A stretch of DNA of 64,000 nt from Cynocephalus volans (Eukaryota > Chordata > Mammalia > Dermoptera > Cynocephalidae): NCBI RefSeq assembly GCF_027409185.1, contig NW_026902451.1:124001-188000 (forward strand), given 5' to 3'. Shown one piece after another: positions 60,646 through 64,000 of this stretch (the first letter of the stretch is position 1; each line of letters begins with the position of its first letter). The translations under genes and the position numbers were made by a program. The notes under the pieces are model-generated. The model worked only from the letters and a program-made list of their open reading frames with translations, made no database searches and had not been told where the DNA came from.

Positions 60646-61019
60646 AAAAAAGAATGGAATACTGCCATTTGCAACGACATGGGTGGACCTAGAGAGAATT
60701 ATATTAAGTGAAACAAGTCAGGCCCAGAAAGAGAAATGTCACGTTCTCTCTTATTTGTGCGAGGTAAAGATAAATAGATAAATGCACACAGGAAAAAAAA
60801 AAAAAAAAAAAAAAGAAAAAATGGGGGGGAGGGGGGAAGAAGACGCGACAATTGCAATTCCTTGAAATTGATAGGACAAGCAAACTTTCAGAAAGGACAT
60901 TGTTGGGAGGGAGGAGGGAGGGAGGTTTCTGTAATTGGCCGCAATGATCAACCACATTGTATGTCGACAAAATAAAATAAAATAAAAAACTAATACTAAA
61001 AATCAATCAATCAATCAAT
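60646..61019 (+). mobile_element. Sense L1 3' end, unit 7 (right of the insert)
   Basis: Short form of the purine-rich tract. GAAAAAATGGG replaces GGAAAAATGGG after the A run. Confidence 0.9.
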
Positions 61020-61027
61020 CCATAGCA

Positions 61028-61344
61028 ATGTGTGTTTCCTTATTCCCTACCGCCGCCAGGGCATTCCCCCCAAGCCCCACCCCCCACCTGTCAGCCGGTC
61101 CTGCACCTGCCAGGCCCCGCCCACTGTGGGCCTCCACCCCCCCTCCCCTTGGAGCCCGGATGTCTGGGAGGATTGGGCGGCAGCGCAGCAGCAGCGGCGG
61201 ACCCAGGAGGCCTCCGAGGGAAGCGGCGCGGCGCGGCGGCGGAGCAGGTAAGGCCCCCGGGAGGGGGCTGTGGGTCCCCAAAGAGGCAGGGCAGGGGCGC
61301 AGTGTCGGAGTGAGAGAGGAGGGAGGCGCGGGGTGCCTCGGGAG
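61028..61344. promoter_or_regulatory. GC island A, unit 7 (right half deleted)
   Basis: It keeps the donor-like CAG|GTAAGG near 61245-61253 but stops at GCCTCGGGAG. GAGGATTGGGCGGC near 61168 differs from the GAGGAGGGGGCGGC of all the others. Confidence 0.6.
61340..61344. other. Deletion junction with 5-bp microhomology
   Basis: GCCTCGGGAG of island A runs straight into TTTTCTGTTGAAG, which in the other units lies in segment B just after CTGGACTGGGAG. Both parental edges end in GGGAG, so about 2.23 kb was lost with 5-bp microhomology. In unit 6 terms, 51873-54101 are missing. Confidence 0.92.
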
Positions 61345-62545
61345 TTTTCTGTTGAAGAATTTACTGAAATCTGTATTAAGACTTTATGTGAGTGTGTGTG
61401 TAAGTGTGTGTGTTTGCGCGTGTGAGAGTGAGTGTGTGTTTGTGTGTGTGTGTGTGTGTGCGCCCCTCTCTTGCCGGTTTCAGTATTGTTCCTTGGCGTT
61501 CCGTGTGGTTTTGACTCTTTGACTAGTGTAAGTGAGGCTGATCGGAGCGTTCATATATAAACTTTTGTGTGGACAGATTTTCAGTTTTCGTTCGTAGGTC
61601 CCCAGCGGTAGGATTGCTGGGCCACGTAGTAAGTTTACATTTCACGTTTTGAAAAACTACCGACCTGGTTTCCTGGCAGTCTGTAGCATTTTCCAGTCTC
61701 TCCCTCAATATATGAGGGTTGTGCTATCTCTATAGCCTTGTCAATACCTTGTCTTGACTGTCTTTTTGATTTATAGGCCTTGTAATGTGTGCCACCTATT
61801 ATCTCACTGTGGTATTGATAGCCATTTCCTTGCTGGTGACGATGAATATCTTCTTCGGTGCTTATTGGCCTTTCCTATCTGTCACTTAGAGAAATGCTCC
61901 TTTGAATGATCTGAGCAGGTTTGTGGTTTGTTTGTTACTGGGGGCTGGCCTGTGTGGGGATCCTAACCCTTGCTCTTGGTATGAGAGCACCACCCTCTAA
62001 CCAGCAGAGCTAACGGGCCGACTCTTCCTCTGACCATTTTTTAAAAAATTCTGCCTACTGTCGTTTAGGAGCTCTTTCTATAGTCTTGTTCTTAATCTGT
62101 GAATTGAAAATGTATTTTTCCTGTGCAGCCTGATGTCTTTTCTTTTTCTCAGTGGTGTCCTGTAAAGCACAGCAGTTTTACGTTGCATGATATCCCGTTT
62201 ACTCTTTCTTTATATGGGTTCTTGTGTTTTCGGCATCTTACCTAAGAGACCACCACCACATCCGGTATCACAAAGGTTTGTTCCTGTGTTTCTCGAGTGT
62301 TGTAGTTTGAGTTCTTACAGTTAGCTCTGTGACACGTTTGGTGTTCACTTTTGGGTATGGGGTTAGAAAAGGGCTCGATTTCATTTCTTTCCATGTGGCT
62401 ATTCAGTTGTCTCAGCACCATTTGTTGTGGTCCCAAAGCACTTGTGAAAATCCAGTTGTCATAGCTGCATGAGCTTGCTTCTAGGCCGTCAATTCTGTTC
62501 CTCTGATGTACACTTTATGCCAGCGCTGCACTGTGTTTCTTTTTA
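61345..62545 (-). mobile_element. Old antisense L1 with (TG)n, segment B, unit 7 (left end deleted)
   Basis: Starts at the deletion junction. It has ACACGTTTGGTG near 62335, the form seen otherwise only in unit 1. Confidence 0.7.
61937..62022 (-). mobile_element. tRNA-Ile-derived SINE, unit 7
   Basis: Same site as in unit 1, with ACTGGGGGCTGG for ACTGGCGGCTGG at its plus-strand left end. Confidence 0.75.
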
Positions 62546-64000
62546 TTGGACTTGAATTTTTACTTTTTATTGACAGCTCGCAACTGCATATGTTTATGGG
62601 GCACCATGTGATAATTGCACACATGTGTACATTGTGCAGTGAGCAAGTTAGGCAAGTAACACACTCGTGACCTCACATACTTCCTCCCCTGTGGTAAGAG
62701 CACTGAAAATCCACTCTTTTGGTCATTCTGAAATATACATTATTATTAACTATAGTCACCTTGCTGTGTAATAGATCACCAGACCTTATTTCTCCAGAGT
62801 GAAACTTTGTACCCATTGGTCAAACTTCCCTTCGTCCTTGTTCCTCCATCCCCCCCGCCCGCAGCTCCCAGGCTCTGCTAACCATCATTCTGGTCTCTAG
62901 TTCCATGAGTCTGACCTTTCCAGTTTCCACATTCAAGTGAAATCATGCAGCATGTCTTTCTGTGCCTGGCATGCGACACTCAGCGTAATGTCTTCTAGTT
63001 GCATCCCAGTTGTTGGAAAATGACAGAGTTTTGTTCTTTTCTAAGGCCGAATAGTATTTCATTGTGTACTTAGACCACGTTTTCTTTATCTGTTCGTCTG
63101 TTAATAAACACTTAGGTTGATTCTATATCTTGACTCTTATGGATAATGCCTCAGTGAACATGGGAGTACAGATATCTCTTCGACCTATTGATTTCAGTTC
63201 TTTGGGGGATATTCCCTGAAGTGGGATTGCTGGATCATACGGTAATTCTATTTACAGATTTTTGAGAAACCTCCATGCTGTTTTCTGTAATGGTTGTACG
63301 TTCCTACCAGCAGTGTACAAGGGTAGCCTTTTCTCCACGTCCTTGCCAGTGCTAGTTATCTTTTGTCTTTTTGATACTAGCCATTCTAATGGGTATGAAG
63401 TAATTATGTGTCCTAGTGATTTTAATTTGTATTTCCCTGATGATTAGGGAGGTTGAGCATTTTTTCATCAGCCTGTTGGCCATGTGGAGGTCTTATTCTG
63501 AGAAACGTATGTTCAGTTACTCTGCCCATTTTTTAAATCGGGTTGTTGTCTTGCTATTGAGTTGTTTGAATTTGTATGTATTTTTGGATACTTATTCATA
63601 ATCAGGTGTATAGTTTTCCAATATTTTCTCTCATTCCAGTCATCGTGTCTTCGCTCTCCTACTTGTTCTTTTCCTGTGCGGAAGCTTTTTAATTTGATGC
63701 AATCCCATTTTCGTCTCTGTTTGATTTTGTCGCCTTGCTTTTGGGGCTATCTGCAAAAAATCATTGCCCAGACCAATGTTGTGGAGCGGAATTCCCATAT
63801 GTTTTCTTCTAGCAATTTTACAGTTTCAGGTGTTCCATTTCCATCTTTAATCCATATTGAGCCGATTTTTGTAGGTGGTGTAAGATAAGAGAAGGTTCAA
63901 CTTCATTTTTCTGAGTGTGTATACACGGTTTTGCCAACACCGGTTATTGAAGAAACTGTCATTTGCTCGTTATGCGTTCTTGGTACCTTTATTGAAAAAT
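62546..64000 (-). mobile_element. Antisense L1MA-like fragment across units 7 and 8 (cut by the window end)
   Basis: Same fragment as at the other boundaries, with the unit 8 differences near 63572, 63788 and 63896. Confidence 0.85.
62716..64000. repeat. Macrosatellite unit 8, partial (cut by the window end)
   Basis: The first 1.28 kb of another unit, covering only the antisense L1MA-like part. It has more small differences than any other unit over the same stretch: one-base losses near 63572 and 63896 and a replacement creating GGAATTCC at 63788-63795. Confidence 0.95.

Larger units (their letters stand above)
55473..62715. repeat. Macrosatellite unit 7 (7.24 kb, internal deletion)
   Basis: This unit has the MRPS36 insert but has lost about 2.23 kb running from the middle of island A to the antisense L1 beyond island B, with the junction at 61340-61344. 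It also has a 2-bp loss in the sense L1 near 58541. Confidence 0.96.

Noticed and set aside
61028-61522. A 164-codon fusion frame across the unit 7 deletion
   Set aside because: It joins two noncoding regions by chance at the deletion junction.
1-64000. CRISPR array or bacterial mobile system
   Set aside because: The repeats are kilobase-scale and made of mammalian transposons. There is no short-repeat/spacer pattern and there are no bacterial genes.

Overview
The window is a head-to-tail tandem array (macrosatellite) from a placental mammal. Seven complete units and the start of an eighth are present. With position 1 as an arbitrary phase, the units begin at 1, 8051, 17541, 27019, 36520, 45995, 55473 and 62716. 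Units 2-6 are about 9.48-9.50 kb. Unit 1 is 8.05 kb because it lacks a retrocopy, and unit 7 is 7.24 kb because of an internal deletion. The mammalian call rests on several L1 LINE fragments, a MaLR-type LTR fragment, tRNA-Ile-derived SINEs, and a processed copy of the nuclear mitochondrial gene MRPS36/KGD4. I saw no Alu elements. tRNA-Ile SINEs of this kind are known from colugos and perhaps some bats, but the species cannot be fixed from sequence alone.

Each unit reads left to right as follows. (1) An antisense L1MA-like 3' region, about 1.57 kb. (2) An antisense MaLR LTR piece ending in a (GA)n tract. (3) A sense-strand, 5'-truncated L1 carrying the rest of ORF2 and its 3' UTR, with a G-rich tract and an A-rich tail. 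(4) In units 2-7 only, a 1.46 kb MRPS36 retrocopy inside the ORF2 3' end, with a 12-bp target-site duplication, a poly(A) tail and an uninterrupted 101-codon reading frame. (5) GC island A, then antisense L1-like DNA with a (TG)n tract. (6) GC island B with a (CCGT)n tract, then more antisense L1-like DNA with a second (TG)n tract and a SINE. Blocks 5 and 6 are diverged copies of each other, so the unit holds an old internal duplication.

The only plausible protein gene is the MRPS36 retrocopy, present six times with identical predicted protein. It encodes the small adaptor that links the E3 subunit to the 2-oxoglutarate dehydrogenase complex in mitochondria. It reads in frame with the upstream L1 ORF2 tail. 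Unit 1 has the empty insertion site, so the retrocopy entered one unit of an existing array and then spread. No rRNA, functional tRNA, CRISPR or bacterial-type features were seen. The long GC-rich, (CCGT)n, (TG)n and (GA)n open frames look like composition artefacts.
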